Below are positions 1 to 6,956 of a stretch of 34,227 nucleotides of DNA, in pieces (within the stretch, counting starts at the first letter, position 1; each line of letters starts with the position of its first letter). The stretch comes from a virus. Below the pieces are notes generated by a model, which was not told where the DNA came from, made no database searches, and saw only the letters and a list, made by a program, of their open reading frames with translations. The position numbers were made by a program, and so were the translations under genes. The stretch covers positions 1 to 34,227 of the IMG/VR virus record IMGVR_UViG_3300036829_000047. The stretch is one strand, 5' to 3'.

Positions 1-87
1 GGCACCAGCGGCCAGGGCCCGTCAGCCGAGAACGCCCCCCGGTACAAGCAGCTGCTGGACAAGCTCGCAAAGGCGGTCGGCCGATGA
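1..87 (+). CDS. C-terminal end of an unidentified protein (5'-truncated)
   Basis: The first reading frame is open from the window edge to a TGA at 85-87 and gives 28 residues ending in KLAKAVGR, a basic, probably helical tail. Its stop overlaps the ATG of the next gene at 84 (ATGA), the coupling style used through the rest of this operon, which supports it as real coding sequence. The start and function lie outside the window and cannot be judged. Confidence 0.6.
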   Translation, partial: GTSGQGPSAENAPRYKQLLDKLAKAVGR

Positions 88-281
88 CCGCCGTCTGCCA
101 CCTCACCAGCACCCAGCTCGCCGAGCGGCTCGGCGTCACGGAGCAAGCGCTCAAGGAATGGCGGCGCGACGGACGCGGCCCGAACTACATCCGGGACGGC
201 CGCAAGTTCATCCGCTACCCGCTCGCCGAGGTCGTGGCGTGGGAGAAGTCCCGCCTCGTCCGCACCAGCCAAGCCGCATGA
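84..281 (+). CDS. Excisionase-like helix-turn-helix DNA-binding protein
   Basis: A 65-residue protein that is almost entirely one MerR/Xis-type winged helix. TSTQLAERLGVTEQALKEW (about residues 9-27) is the helix-turn-helix, followed by the wing and an Arg-rich segment with GPNYIRDGRKFIRYPLAE, typical of HTH_17/AlpA-type excisionase proteins. Such proteins bind DNA as recombination directionality factors or small transcriptional regulators in phages and AICEs. It overlaps the upstream partial gene by ATGA. No integrase is visible in the window, so a role in excision is possible but unproven; a role in regulating the early operon is equally likely. Confidence 0.8.
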   Translation: MTAVCHLTSTQLAERLGVTEQALKEWRRDGRGPNYIRDGRKFIRYPLAEVVAWEKSRLVRTSQAA

Positions 282-284
282 AAA

Positions 285-313
285 GCGCCCCGCCGCTCAC
301 GACGGCGGGGCGC
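285..313 (+). terminator. Perfect 11-bp hairpin in the intergenic gap, possible terminator or attenuator
   Basis: GCGCCCCGCCG at 285-295 and CGGCGGGGCGC at 303-313 form a perfect inverted repeat with the loop CTCACGA. It begins four bases after the stop of the HTH gene and lies in an 80-base gap before the next start. No T-run follows, so it may be a weak terminator, an RNA-stabilising hairpin, or an attenuator between the HTH gene and the downstream operon. Confidence 0.45.
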
Positions 314-361
314 GCCCGGCAGGAGCAACGCCGGGACAACCCCCAACCTACAGGAGCACAG

Positions 362-655
362 ATGAGCAAGACCAAATCCGAACTGGAAGCCGAGAACGCA
401 CAACTGCGCGACCTCATCGCCGCCATTCATGAGGTCGCCGGAGCCGTGCCGCTGTCCGCCGTCGGCGGCGAGGACGCCGAGCTGCGGCGGGCGCGGGACA
501 TGCTGATCACCATCGGCGTCGAGACCGACCTGAGCCAGCTGAGCAGTGAATTCAGGCTCCCCGCCATGGCCAGCGTCGCCCGCAAGGCTGCCGCCCGTGC
601 CGTCCCCTACCAGACGTTCAGCCTGGGTGTCTTCGCAGACGGGAGCCGGGCATGA
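362..655 (+). CDS. Small hypothetical protein with N-terminal coiled coil
   Basis: Encodes 97 residues. The frame is open upstream, but the start at 362 is chosen because it has an AGGAG (about 352-356) at good spacing and because the preceding 80 bases carry the hairpin. SKTKSELEAENAQLRDLIA at the N-terminus is heptad-like and probably a short coiled coil. The rest has an Ala-rich helical composition with no motif I recognise. It is the first gene of a tightly overlapping operon and shares ATGA with the next gene. Function unknown. Confidence 0.6.
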   Translation: MSKTKSELEAENAQLRDLIAAIHEVAGAVPLSAVGGEDAELRRARDMLITIGVETDLSQLSSEFRLPAMASVARKAAARAVPYQTFSLGVFADGSRA

Positions 656-993
656 GCACCAACGAGAATCCCCTCACCCCCGAAGAGCGCGACCGGCTCG
701 CCGCCGGACAGGCCGCCTACGAGACGTTCCAGAAGGCGTTCCCGACCGAGGACTGGGGACGACCGTGGGACCTGCTCGACGACCTCGTTGACGACGCGCG
801 CCAAGGCTGGGCCGACATCGCCGAGGCCGCCTCCGACGAGATCTCCGCGCACGTCAACCTGGAACGCGACGCCAGGATCCAGCACCTCGAAGAGCTGCTT
901 ACCGAAATCCTCGGCACGCCCGAGGTGGCTATGTTCGCACCTCGCGTGACCTATGCCGAGTGGCGCGAGCGCGCCGGGATCGAGCAGGCATGA
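652..993 (+). CDS. Hypothetical acidic protein
   Basis: A 113-residue protein rich in Asp and Glu, predicted almost wholly helical, with no Cys, membrane segment or recognisable motif. Its start overlaps the previous stop (ATGA at 652) and its stop overlaps the next start (990), so it is translationally coupled on both sides. It sits among the small early genes upstream of the recombination cassette. No function can be assigned. Confidence 0.65.
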   Translation: MSTNENPLTPEERDRLAAGQAAYETFQKAFPTEDWGRPWDLLDDLVDDARQGWADIAEAASDEISAHVNLERDARIQHLEELLTEILGTPEVAMFAPRVTYAEWRERAGIEQA

Positions 994-1127
994 CCGCCGA
1001 GGAGCGTCTGGCTCTCATCGCGTCGCTGACCGACGACGAGCGGCGGAACCTGCTCGCCTACATCGCCGGGTACCGCGCGACGGCGTTCGACGCGGCCGTG
1101 AAGGCGTGGCAGGAGGACCGGAAGTGA
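990..1127 (+). CDS. Small hypothetical protein (45 aa)
   Basis: A short frame starting MTAEERLALIASLTDDER and ending QEDRK, with ATGA overlap at its start and a GTGA overlap with the next gene at its end. The N-terminal LTDDER-type pattern followed by an amphipathic helix is common in small phage proteins. Support comes from the unbroken chain of stop/start overlaps rather than from homology. Function unknown. Confidence 0.55.
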   Translation: MTAEERLALIASLTDDERRNLLAYIAGYRATAFDAAVKAWQEDRK

Positions 1128-1282
1128 TCCTCACGACCTCCTCCGGCGGCGGCGCCTGGATCGTCGGCGCCTACATCCTCGCCGTCTGGACCGTCGCCTC
1201 GGTCGCCACCGGCGTGTGGCAGCCCATCCCCGCCGCCGTCCGCATCATCCGCCGCATCTCCGGAACGGAGGTGACCCGGTGA
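1124..1282 (+). CDS. Small single-pass membrane protein (52 aa)
   Basis: GTG start overlapping the preceding TGA. The protein has one hydrophobic stretch (AWIVGAYILAVWTVASVATG, about residues 11-30) followed by a basic tail (RIIRRI), so it should insert in the membrane with its C-terminus inside by the positive-inside rule. The frame is open further upstream, but the upstream part is Arg-rich out-of-frame shadow of the neighbouring genes. A role such as superinfection exclusion is conceivable, but nothing in the sequence proves it. Confidence 0.55.
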   Translation: MILTTSSGGGAWIVGAYILAVWTVASVATGVWQPIPAAVRIIRRISGTEVTR

Positions 1283-1431
1283 GCCAGGTCCCCGACATGG
1301 TTGCGCCCCTTTGTGGCGACATCGACCCGGAGCACGTGGTCCCGGCCATCCGCACCGTCGCACTGCACGCCCGCGGCCACGTCGAATTCGAGGAGTTCAT
1401 CGACATGCTCGGCCTCGGGGAGGCGTGGTGA
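1279..1431 (+). CDS. Small hypothetical protein (50 aa)
   Basis: GTG start coupled to the previous stop (GTGA), giving a short acidic protein beginning MSQVPDMVAPLCGDIDPEHV and ending in GLGEAW. It overlaps the next gene by GTGA at 1428. No domain was recognised. It is retained because it fills the operon exactly between two overlap junctions. Confidence 0.5.
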   Translation: MSQVPDMVAPLCGDIDPEHVVPAIRTVALHARGHVEFEEFIDMLGLGEAW

Positions 1432-1757
1432 TCGCCGCCGACCTGGCCGAGGAAATCGAAGCCATGCTGTGGCGCGCAGGCGTCCAGTCCTCCGACATCA
1501 GCGACATCCTCGGCCTCACCCGCAAGTACGCCGACACCGTCACCGGGGAAGAACTCGACCGGCGCAGGCGCAGGCAGCTGCTCGCCGACATCGCCAACGG
1601 CGCCGTGCAGGGCAGGAACAGGCCCGCCAAGTGCGGCACCGAATCCGGCTACCGCAGGCACCGCAACGAGGGCACCGAGCCGTGCATCGAATGCCTTTCC
1701 GCCCGGTCTCTCGCCGCCCGCGCCCGCTACGCACGCAGGAAGGCGGCGACGACCTGA
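1428..1757 (+). CDS. Phage protein with a C-terminal Cys/His zinc-binding-type motif
   Basis: Encodes 109 residues from a GTG that overlaps the previous stop. The C-terminal third carries CGTESGYRRH followed by NEGTEPCIECLSA, a Cys-His-Cys-Cys arrangement in a basic context (RARYARRK). This CGTxSGYxRH...CxxC pattern recurs in small actinophage proteins and is probably a zinc-binding nucleic-acid module. The N-terminal half (DLAEEIEAMLWRAGV, then an SSDISDILGLTRK segment) resembles an HTH, so DNA binding is likely. The specific target is unknown. Confidence 0.65.
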   Translation: MIAADLAEEIEAMLWRAGVQSSDISDILGLTRKYADTVTGEELDRRRRRQLLADIANGAVQGRNRPAKCGTESGYRRHRNEGTEPCIECLSARSLAARARYARRKAATT

Positions 1758-1993
1758 TGTGGATCCTCTACATCGTCGCCGCCGTCCTCGTGGTCGGCGT
1801 CGTCGGCGCGGGCCTGTCCATGGCCCGCGAGATGCGGCACACCGACCTGGACGACGCTATCCGCCTCGGCGACTGCGGACGCCGCAGCTGCCAACGTGCC
1901 GCACTCGGCCGCGCGCTCGCCACCCTCCGCGACGACCACGCGTTCGACGCCGACCTCGAGCGGCTGCACGCCGAGATGAAAGGGCATCAGTGA
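1757..1993 (+). CDS. Small membrane-anchored protein (78 aa)
   Basis: The ATG at 1757 overlaps the previous TGA by one base. An N-terminal hydrophobic helix (WILYIVAAVLVVGVVGAGLS) is followed by a charged cytoplasmic domain with CGRRSCQRA and an acidic/basic helix (DADLERLHAEMKG). This is a type of small membrane protein common among actinophage early genes. No function is assigned. It overlaps the YqaJ exonuclease gene by GTGA. Confidence 0.6.
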   Translation: MWILYIVAAVLVVGVVGAGLSMAREMRHTDLDDAIRLGDCGRRSCQRAALGRALATLRDDHAFDADLERLHAEMKGHQ

Positions 1994-2952
1994 CCGCCGT
2001 ACTCATCCCGACCGCCAGCGAGGCCGAATGGCTCGAGGCGCGCCGCCGGGGCATCACGGCCAGCGAGATCGCGATCGTGATGGGCCTGTCGCCGTACGGC
2101 TCGCCCTACGCCCTCTATCACTCCAAGCTCGGCAACCTGCCCGACCCGGAAGATACGGGCGCCTTGGAACGCGGGCGCGTCCTCGAGCCGTACGTGGCCG
2201 GGAAGTTCGCTGCGGCGCACCCGGAGTTTGCGGTGATCGGCAACGGCCGCGAACTGTGGACGCACCACGTGCGTCCCTGGCAGATGGCGACGCCTGACCG
2301 CCTCCTGGCAGATGGCTGGCCCCCGGGCTTCGAGTACGGCGACGCCATCGAAGAGTTCACGCCCATCGCCGTGCTCGAGACGAAGACCGACGCGGGCAGC
2401 GACGAGTGGGGCGAGCCGGGTACCGACGAGATCCCCGTTCATTACCGCTGCCAGGTGCTGTGGCAGATGGACGTCATGGGCGTCGACGTCGCCTATGTCG
2501 CCTGCCTGCGGGTCCGTGACTGGAAGGTCCGCGAGTACATCGTGCAGCTCGACGACGACGCCCAGGCCGACCTGAATCTGATGCGCGCCGAGGCCCGCGA
2601 CTTCCTGGACCGGCTCGACCTCGGCGACGAACCGGACGTCGACTGGCGCCCGGCCACGCTGGACGCGCTGAAGGCCCTGCACCCGTCCGTCGAGGACACC
2701 ACTGCCGAGATCGGCCCGCAGCTCGCCGCCTGGTACGAGGCCGCCGTCCGCAACTCCAGGCACTGGGAGCGGCGCAAGAAGCTCTACGAGGCGCAGATGC
2801 GGAAAGCGGCCGGTTCCGCGCGGCGCATCGTCCGCAAGGGCCCCGGACAGGTCCCCGTCGCCCGCCGCGACGTCTATGACGTCCGCGAGTCCGTCCGCAA
2901 GCCCTACACCGTCGACAAGTTCGTCGCCACCCCGCCGAAGGAGAAGAAGTGA
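1990..2952 (+). CDS. YqaJ-family (lambda exonuclease-like) viral recombinase
   Basis: A 320-residue protein with the hallmarks of the YqaJ/lambda Exo nuclease fold: GITASEIAIVMGLSPYGSP near residues 18-36, ERGRVLEPYVAGKF with the first conserved Glu, an Asp in the LLADGWPP region, the catalytic LETKT (E-x-K) near residue 130, and the downstream PVHYRCQVLWQM helix with its conserved Gln. The family degrades one strand of duplex DNA 5' to 3', leaving 3' overhangs for an annealing protein. The gene is immediately followed, with a 4-base overlap, by recT, so the two form a Red-like pair. The GTG at 1990 is used because the longer upstream frame is Arg/Pro-rich shadow sequence. Confidence 0.93.
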   Translation: MTAVLIPTASEAEWLEARRRGITASEIAIVMGLSPYGSPYALYHSKLGNLPDPEDTGALERGRVLEPYVAGKFAAAHPEFAVIGNGRELWTHHVRPWQMATPDRLLADGWPPGFEYGDAIEEFTPIAVLETKTDAGSDEWGEPGTDEIPVHYRCQVLWQMDVMGVDVAYVACLRVRDWKVREYIVQLDDDAQADLNLMRAEARDFLDRLDLGDEPDVDWRPATLDALKALHPSVEDTTAEIGPQLAAWYEAAVRNSRHWERRKKLYEAQMRKAAGSARRIVRKGPGQVPVARRDVYDVRESVRKPYTVDKFVATPPKEKK

Positions 2953-4091
2953 CCACCGTTTCCCAGGCCGTCGCCAAGCGCGACGACGGGCCCATCAACA
3001 TCATGTGGGGCCGCAAGACGCATTTCGACGCCGTCCTTCCCACGCACGTCGACGTGACATCGTTCCTCGGGACGGCCGCGGGCGCGCTGTACGGCAACAA
3101 GGACCTGATGGACGCCGCTACCCGGTCGCCTGATTCCCTCATCGTCGCCCTGATGCGGTGCGCGGCGCTCGGCCACCAGCCCGGCACGGACGAGTTCTAC
3201 CTCACCCCCCGCAAGCGCAAGGGCGTTCCGGAGATCCTCGGCATCGAGGGCTACCGGGGGATCGTCGAGCGCATGTACCGGTCCGGTGCGGTCGCCTCCG
3301 TCGTCGTCCGCGAGGTGTGCGCCGGCGACTCGTTCCGGTACGTGGAGGGTGTCGACGACAAGCCGGTCCACTCCACCGGCGGCGAGGGCAGGACGGGCGC
3401 CGACTTCTTCGGGAAGAGCGGCAGCCGCAGCCGCGGCGAGATGGTCGGCGTCTACGCCTACGCCATCCTCACCACCGGCGCCGTGTCCCGCGTCGTCCTG
3501 CTGTCCCGTGACGACGTGCTCGCCGCGAGGGATGCGGGCGGCTACAGCGGGCCTGGCGACTCCTTCAGCCCGTGGAACCGGCTGGACGGCGGCAAGGACC
3601 ACCCCGAGTTCAAGGGCCGGTCGATGTGGTGGAAGACCGCCGCACGCCGCCTCGAGCCGTGGGTGCCCACCTCCGCCGAGTACCGCCGCGAGCAGCTGCG
3701 CGCCAGCGCCACCGCAACCAGCCTCACCGCGCCGCAGCCGCACCAGCCGGCCGCCCCCGTGCCGCCGGATGACGGCATCGTCGACGCCGAGATCGTCGAC
3801 GACACGAACGTCCCGCCCGCGGAAGCCTCCCCCCAGGCTGAACCCGCTGCCAAGCGCCAGCAGGCCGCGGGCGGGACCCGCAACGACGAGTACCCGCACT
3901 GGGCCGGTGCCGCCCACCGCAACCAGGCGAAGCGGCTGAAGCTGACCGGTGACGAGCTCGAACGCGCATCCATCCTCACCTCCGGCGACCTCGAGGCGCT
4001 GACCGGCGTCCTCGCCGGGTTCACCAGCCGCGGGGACCTGGTCGCCGCCCTTGCCGAAGCCACGCAGGGAGCGACCGATGGCGGACGATGA
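2949..4091 (+). CDS. recT: RecT-family single-strand annealing protein
   Basis: A 380-residue protein. Residues 60-300 match the RecT pattern: SPDSLIVALMRCAALGHQPG, then EFYLTPRKRKG and EILGIEGYRGIVERM, and the later SPWNRL...WWKTAARRL segment. RecT proteins anneal complementary single strands during recombination and replication. A Pro/Ala-rich linker (about 255-310) leads to a C-terminal helical module (HWAGAAHRNQAKRLKL...LTSGDLEALTGVL), likely a partner-binding tail. GTGA and ATGA overlaps join it to the YqaJ exonuclease and the VRR-NUC gene, so the three are probably made together for element recombination. Confidence 0.92.
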   Translation: MTTVSQAVAKRDDGPINIMWGRKTHFDAVLPTHVDVTSFLGTAAGALYGNKDLMDAATRSPDSLIVALMRCAALGHQPGTDEFYLTPRKRKGVPEILGIEGYRGIVERMYRSGAVASVVVREVCAGDSFRYVEGVDDKPVHSTGGEGRTGADFFGKSGSRSRGEMVGVYAYAILTTGAVSRVVLLSRDDVLAARDAGGYSGPGDSFSPWNRLDGGKDHPEFKGRSMWWKTAARRLEPWVPTSAEYRREQLRASATATSLTAPQPHQPAAPVPPDDGIVDAEIVDDTNVPPAEASPQAEPAAKRQQAAGGTRNDEYPHWAGAAHRNQAKRLKLTGDELERASILTSGDLEALTGVLAGFTSRGDLVAALAEATQGATDGGR

Positions 4092-4378
4092 GCGAGGCGC
4101 AGCTCCAGGCCGCCATATGCGACCTGGCGGCATGGCTGGGCATCTGGACGTACCACAACCCGGACTCGCGGAGATCAGCCGCCGGATGGCCCGACCTCGT
4201 GATGGTCGGCTCACGCGGGATGCTGCTGCGCGAGCTCAAGACGGCGACGGGAAGGCTCAGGCCGCAGCAGCAGGAGATAGGCCAGAGGCTGACCACGGCA
4301 GGCCAGGACTGGGCCGTGTGGCGGCCGGAAGACATGGCCAGCGGCCGGATACAGCGGGAGCTGAAGGCCATCCAGTGA
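4088..4378 (+). CDS. VRR-NUC domain nuclease (Holliday-junction-resolvase-like)
   Basis: A 96-residue single-domain protein with the PD-(D/E)xK pattern of the VRR-NUC family: an N-terminal helix with SEAQLQAAICDLAAWLG, GWPDLVMVG (catalytic Asp near residue 35), RELKTATG (E-x-K near residue 49) and RLRPQQQEIGQRL. Stand-alone phage VRR-NUC proteins are structure-specific endonucleases, and a role in resolving branched intermediates fits its place directly after the RecT gene. It overlaps recT by ATGA and the next gene by GTGA. Confidence 0.88.
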   Translation: MSEAQLQAAICDLAAWLGIWTYHNPDSRRSAAGWPDLVMVGSRGMLLRELKTATGRLRPQQQEIGQRLTTAGQDWAVWRPEDMASGRIQRELKAIQ

Positions 4379-4758
4379 CGTCCGGCGGACGGTTCCTCGC
4401 CCGCATACGCGTGCTCCGCGCCGAGGCGGCCAGACAGCAGGCGCAGCCGGTGCAGATCGTGACCCGAACCGCCTCGTACGCGCCGCAGACCAGCGCCACC
4501 AGGCCGCCGCAGCCGCCGCAGGCACCCGTCCACGGCTACAAGGCACTCACCGGCCATACACCCGACGCGAGGCCGTTCGATTACGGCCGCGACCCCGGCG
4601 ACGGGCACCGGTGCCACGTGCACGGCGTCGGCTGGGCCGGCGGCCCGGACTGCTGGGCGCAGGGCGCCAACGGTGTCACGTGCCGCCCGAAGGAGCCGCC
4701 GTCCCCGACGGGCGGCTACGACCCTGACGCGCCGTCGTTCGGCCTCAAGGCCGACTGA
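4375..4758 (+). CDS. Hypothetical protein with Pro/Gln-rich linker
   Basis: GTG start in a GTGA overlap gives 127 residues. A basic N-terminal helix (GRFLARIRVLRAEAARQQ) is followed by a Pro/Gln/Ala-rich stretch and a C-terminal part with scattered His and Cys (GHRCHVHGVGW...DCWAQGANGVTC). The Cys/His spacing could bind a metal, but no known finger is matched. It ends 32 bases before the replication initiator gene. Function unknown. Confidence 0.6.
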   Translation: MTSGGRFLARIRVLRAEAARQQAQPVQIVTRTASYAPQTSATRPPQPPQAPVHGYKALTGHTPDARPFDYGRDPGDGHRCHVHGVGWAGGPDCWAQGANGVTCRPKEPPSPTGGYDPDAPSFGLKAD

Positions 4759-4790
4759 CAGCTAACCGATCAGAGACAAGGACCACTCAA

Positions 4791-5609
4791 GTGCCCTGGT
4801 TTCGCATAGACGACGGCTTCCACAGCCACCCGAAGCGCCTGGCGGCATCGCTGGCAGCGGTGGGTCTGTGGACAGTAGCCGGCTCATGGTCGAGCGCCCA
4901 TCTCACCGATGGGGTCGTGCCAGACCGTGTGCTCCCGATGCTGTCCCCGGACGCGCCCGAGCTAGCGAAAGAGCTAGTCGAAGCAGGGCTCTGGAAGCGA
5001 CGGAAAGGCGGCTACCAGTTCCACGACTGGAGCGAGCGGAACCCGTCGAAAACCGCCGTAGAAGCCGAGCGGAAAAAGAACGCGGAACGACAGAGGAAGT
5101 GGAGGGAAAAACAGGAAGCCGCAGCTCAGGAGCAAGAACGTAACGCCGTTACTGACACTGCTACTAACGCCGCGACTAACGGTGTCAGTAACGGCGCCCC
5201 TACCCGACCCGACCCAAAAGATAAAGATAAAGAACAGACCCCCCCTCGCCCTTCGGGCTCGGTGCCCCCAAAGGGGGCAAAGCGAGCCACGCGGATCCCG
5301 GAGGACTTCACGGTCACTCTCGACATGATCGCGTGGGCACGGGATGAAGTCCCCGGTGTCGACGGCAAGCGCGAGACCGCCAAGTTCATCGACTACTGGA
5401 CCGCGGCATCCGGCGCCAACGCCCGCAAGCGTGACTGGAAAGCCGCCTGGCGCAACTGGATGCGCCAGGCCGACGAGCGCGGCGGCAGCCGCCCCAACGG
5501 CAGCCACCAGCCCGCCCGGCCGCAGAGACCAACCACCAACGACCGCGTCCAGCAGGCCATCGAAGCCGGGAAGCGCGTCGAAGCGATGCTGAACGGAGCA
5601 AGGCGATGA
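4791..5609 (+). CDS. Phage replication initiator-like protein
   Basis: A 272-residue protein from a GTG start. The N-terminal region (PWFRIDDGFHSHPKRLAA, then LWTVAGSWSSAHLTDGVVP) is the winged-helix-like front half seen in many actinophage replication proteins. A basic helix (AERQRKWREKQ, about 100-110), an Asn/Thr-rich linker and a C-terminal module ending FIDYWTAASGA, RKRDWKAAWRNWMRQ (about 198-226) follow. That last pattern is typical of phage DnaA/O-like or DnaD-like initiators. The linker DNA holds tandem 12-bp repeats and an AT-rich block (separate entry), as expected for an initiator whose gene contains its own origin. The next gene may be its helicase-loading partner. Confidence 0.72.
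   Translation: MPWFRIDDGFHSHPKRLAASLAAVGLWTVAGSWSSAHLTDGVVPDRVLPMLSPDAPELAKELVEAGLWKRRKGGYQFHDWSERNPSKTAVEAERKKNAERQRKWREKQEAAAQEQERNAVTDTATNAATNGVSNGAPTRPDPKDKDKEQTPPRPSGSVPPKGAKRATRIPEDFTVTLDMIAWARDEVPGVDGKRETAKFIDYWTAASGANARKRDWKAAWRNWMRQADERGGSRPNGSHQPARPQRPTTNDRVQQAIEAGKRVEAMLNGARR
5141..5237 (+). repeat. Iteron-like 12-bp tandem repeats plus AT-rich block, candidate replication origin
   Basis: Five contiguous 12-bp units begin at 5141, 5153, 5165, 5177 and 5189. Four start with TAACG (TAACGCCG, TAACGCCG, TAACGGTG, TAACGGCG); the second is degenerate (TGACACTG). The units encode tetrapeptides NAVT, DTAT, NAAT, NGVS and NGAP in the initiator linker. A 15-bp perfect inverted repeat (5144-5158 with 5182-5196) is embedded in the array. 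Immediately downstream, 5216-5237 is about three-quarters A/T in otherwise very GC-rich DNA. Iterons plus an AT-rich unwinding element inside the initiator gene is the lambda ori/O arrangement; its function here is inferred. Confidence 0.55.
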
Positions 5610-5959
5610 CAGGTGAGGAAGCCGGGAAGCTGCTCGGCATGTGCGCCTCCTACGACAACCGGATGACGGACGACGCCAGCACCTACGCCTGGTACCGGGC
5701 GCTCAGCGACCTGCCCTACGAAGCGTGCGAGAACGCCGTCGTCGCCCACTACAGCGAATCCCGCGACTGGATCATGCCGGCCGACGTCCGCACGCGGGTG
5801 CGGCGCGAGCTGAACCGGCAGACCGACCGCGAGCAGCTCCGGGAAATCCTCGACGTCGACGCCTACCGCAAGCGCATCGCCAGGACCGACGCCCAGCTGC
5901 TGCGCAAGATCCAGGAGCGCGCCGGACGCACGCTGCGGCTCAAGGGCATCGATGACTGA
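5606..5959 (+). CDS. Possible helicase-loader-type phage replication protein
   Basis: A 117-residue helical protein overlapping the initiator gene by ATGA. It opens MTGEEAGKLLGMCASYDNR and continues with AWYRALSDLPYEACENAVVAH, YSESRDWIMPADVR, a layout that recurs in phage proteins next to replication initiators. Some of these resemble the loader/inhibitor of the G40P helicase or the N-terminal part of DnaC-like proteins. There is no Walker motif, so it would be a non-ATPase loader or adaptor. The assignment rests on pattern and position. Confidence 0.55.
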   Translation: MTGEEAGKLLGMCASYDNRMTDDASTYAWYRALSDLPYEACENAVVAHYSESRDWIMPADVRTRVRRELNRQTDREQLREILDVDAYRKRIARTDAQLLRKIQERAGRTLRLKGIDD

Positions 5960-6107
5960 AGACCAGCAGCTCGCCGTCCAGGCGCGCGAATGCCCGCTCA
6001 TCAGCGCCGCGCTCGCCACGGGCGACGAAGCAGTCATCGGCCAGGCGATGAAGCTCCACCCGCCGTCCAAGTGCAGCCACGTGCTCAAGGCGAAGCCGGC
6101 GGCCTGA
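5952..6107 (+). CDS. Small hypothetical protein (51 aa)
   Basis: Short frame from the ATG at 5952, overlapping the end of the previous gene by eight bases and ending one base before the next ATG. It reads MTEDQQLAVQARECPLISAA at the start and ends with PPSKCSHVLKAKPAA. Two Cys and two His are present but too widely spaced to match a known finger. The tight packing supports it; function unknown. Confidence 0.5.
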   Translation: MTEDQQLAVQARECPLISAALATGDEAVIGQAMKLHPPSKCSHVLKAKPAA

Positions 6108-6108
6108 C

Positions 6109-6345
6109 ATGACCGCGGGCTGCTGCCGCCGCTGCGGCGATCCCGGCCACTGGGCCGACACCTGCCCGCACAGCCAGCGCGCCGCCAGCCAGCGCGGCCA
6201 CGAGGACCGCATCGCCGGCTACGTCGCCCGCTACCACGACGGCGACATCGACGCCCGCGAGAAACAGCACATGATCCAAGCCGAAAACCAGCAGTGGTAC
6301 GGGGACAAACTCCCGGCCGCACTCAAACCCAGGAGCAAAGCATGA
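6109..6345 (+). CDS. Small CCHC zinc-knuckle protein
   Basis: A 78-residue protein whose N-terminus contains Cys6-x2-Cys9-x4-His14-x4-Cys19 (CRRCGDPGHWADTC), exactly the retroviral-type CCHC zinc knuckle, including the Gly-His and the aromatic after His. Such knuckles bind single-stranded nucleic acid. The rest is a charged helical tail (DARAEKQ-like region ending KPRSKA) that could contact DNA or a partner. CCHC knuckles are rare in bacterial proteins and somewhat more frequent in phage accessory proteins. It sits just after the replication genes and overlaps the next gene by ATGA. Confidence 0.7.
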   Translation: MTAGCCRRCGDPGHWADTCPHSQRAASQRGHEDRIAGYVARYHDGDIDAREKQHMIQAENQQWYGDKLPAALKPRSKA

Positions 6346-6956
6346 ACGACGAGAAAACACCCGGCCGCGCCGCCTACGAGGCTATGAGCCAAGCAGCCGC
6401 CGACTTCGAGGACTGCACCGACCTCGACATCATGTCCGGCTGGGACGCGCTGTCCAGCGAGCACCAGGCGGCTATAGAAGCTGGGGCGCAGCGCGTGCTC
6501 AGCGGCGGCTACCCGCACGTGGCACAGCAGTTCGCCGACCGCGACCACCTCGAGCACGAGCTGGCCGCCGCCACCAGGCAGGCGCAGGACCTCAGCGCGC
6601 TTGTGGATGAGCTAGAAGCCAAGCTGGCCGTCGTCACGCGCGAGCGCAACGACGCCCTGCGAGCCCAGGTCAACGGCGTCTGCTGCGACCGCGGCGGGCG
6701 CATCCGCGAGCTGGAGACGAAGCTCGCCGACCTCGATCAGTCCGCCGAACTCGCGCGGCGGCTTGAGCGAGTCGCCGAGAGCCACGCCCGCGTCATGTAC
6801 GCCGCGTTTATCGATGTCCGTCACGGCGACCCGAACGACGTCGACGAGATGCTCGCCGAACAGCTCGACGGATTCGAGCCGGGCGACGACTGGAACGGCA
6901 CCGAGACCGGCATCCAGTGGCTGGAGCGGACACGCGCCGCACAGGAGCGCCAGTGA
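6342..6956 (+). CDS. Coiled-coil hypothetical protein
   Basis: A 204-residue protein; the ATG at 6342 is in a 4-base overlap with the zinc-knuckle gene and follows an AGGAG. Residues about 65-150 form long heptad-like helices (HLEHELAAATRQAQDLSALV, then LEAKLAVVTRERNDALRAQV and RIRELETKLADLDQ), so a dimeric coiled coil is likely. A VNGVCCDRGG break interrupts it. The C-terminus is acidic. No enzymatic motif is visible. Function unknown. Confidence 0.6.
   Translation: MNDEKTPGRAAYEAMSQAAADFEDCTDLDIMSGWDALSSEHQAAIEAGAQRVLSGGYPHVAQQFADRDHLEHELAAATRQAQDLSALVDELEAKLAVVTRERNDALRAQVNGVCCDRGGRIRELETKLADLDQSAELARRLERVAESHARVMYAAFIDVRHGDPNDVDEMLAEQLDGFEPGDDWNGTETGIQWLERTRAAQERQ

Noticed and set aside
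2904-4214. Minus-strand open frame (436 codons) opposite recT
   Set aside because: The RecT protein on the plus strand has the family pattern. The antisense frame is Gly/Val/Asp-rich without motifs.
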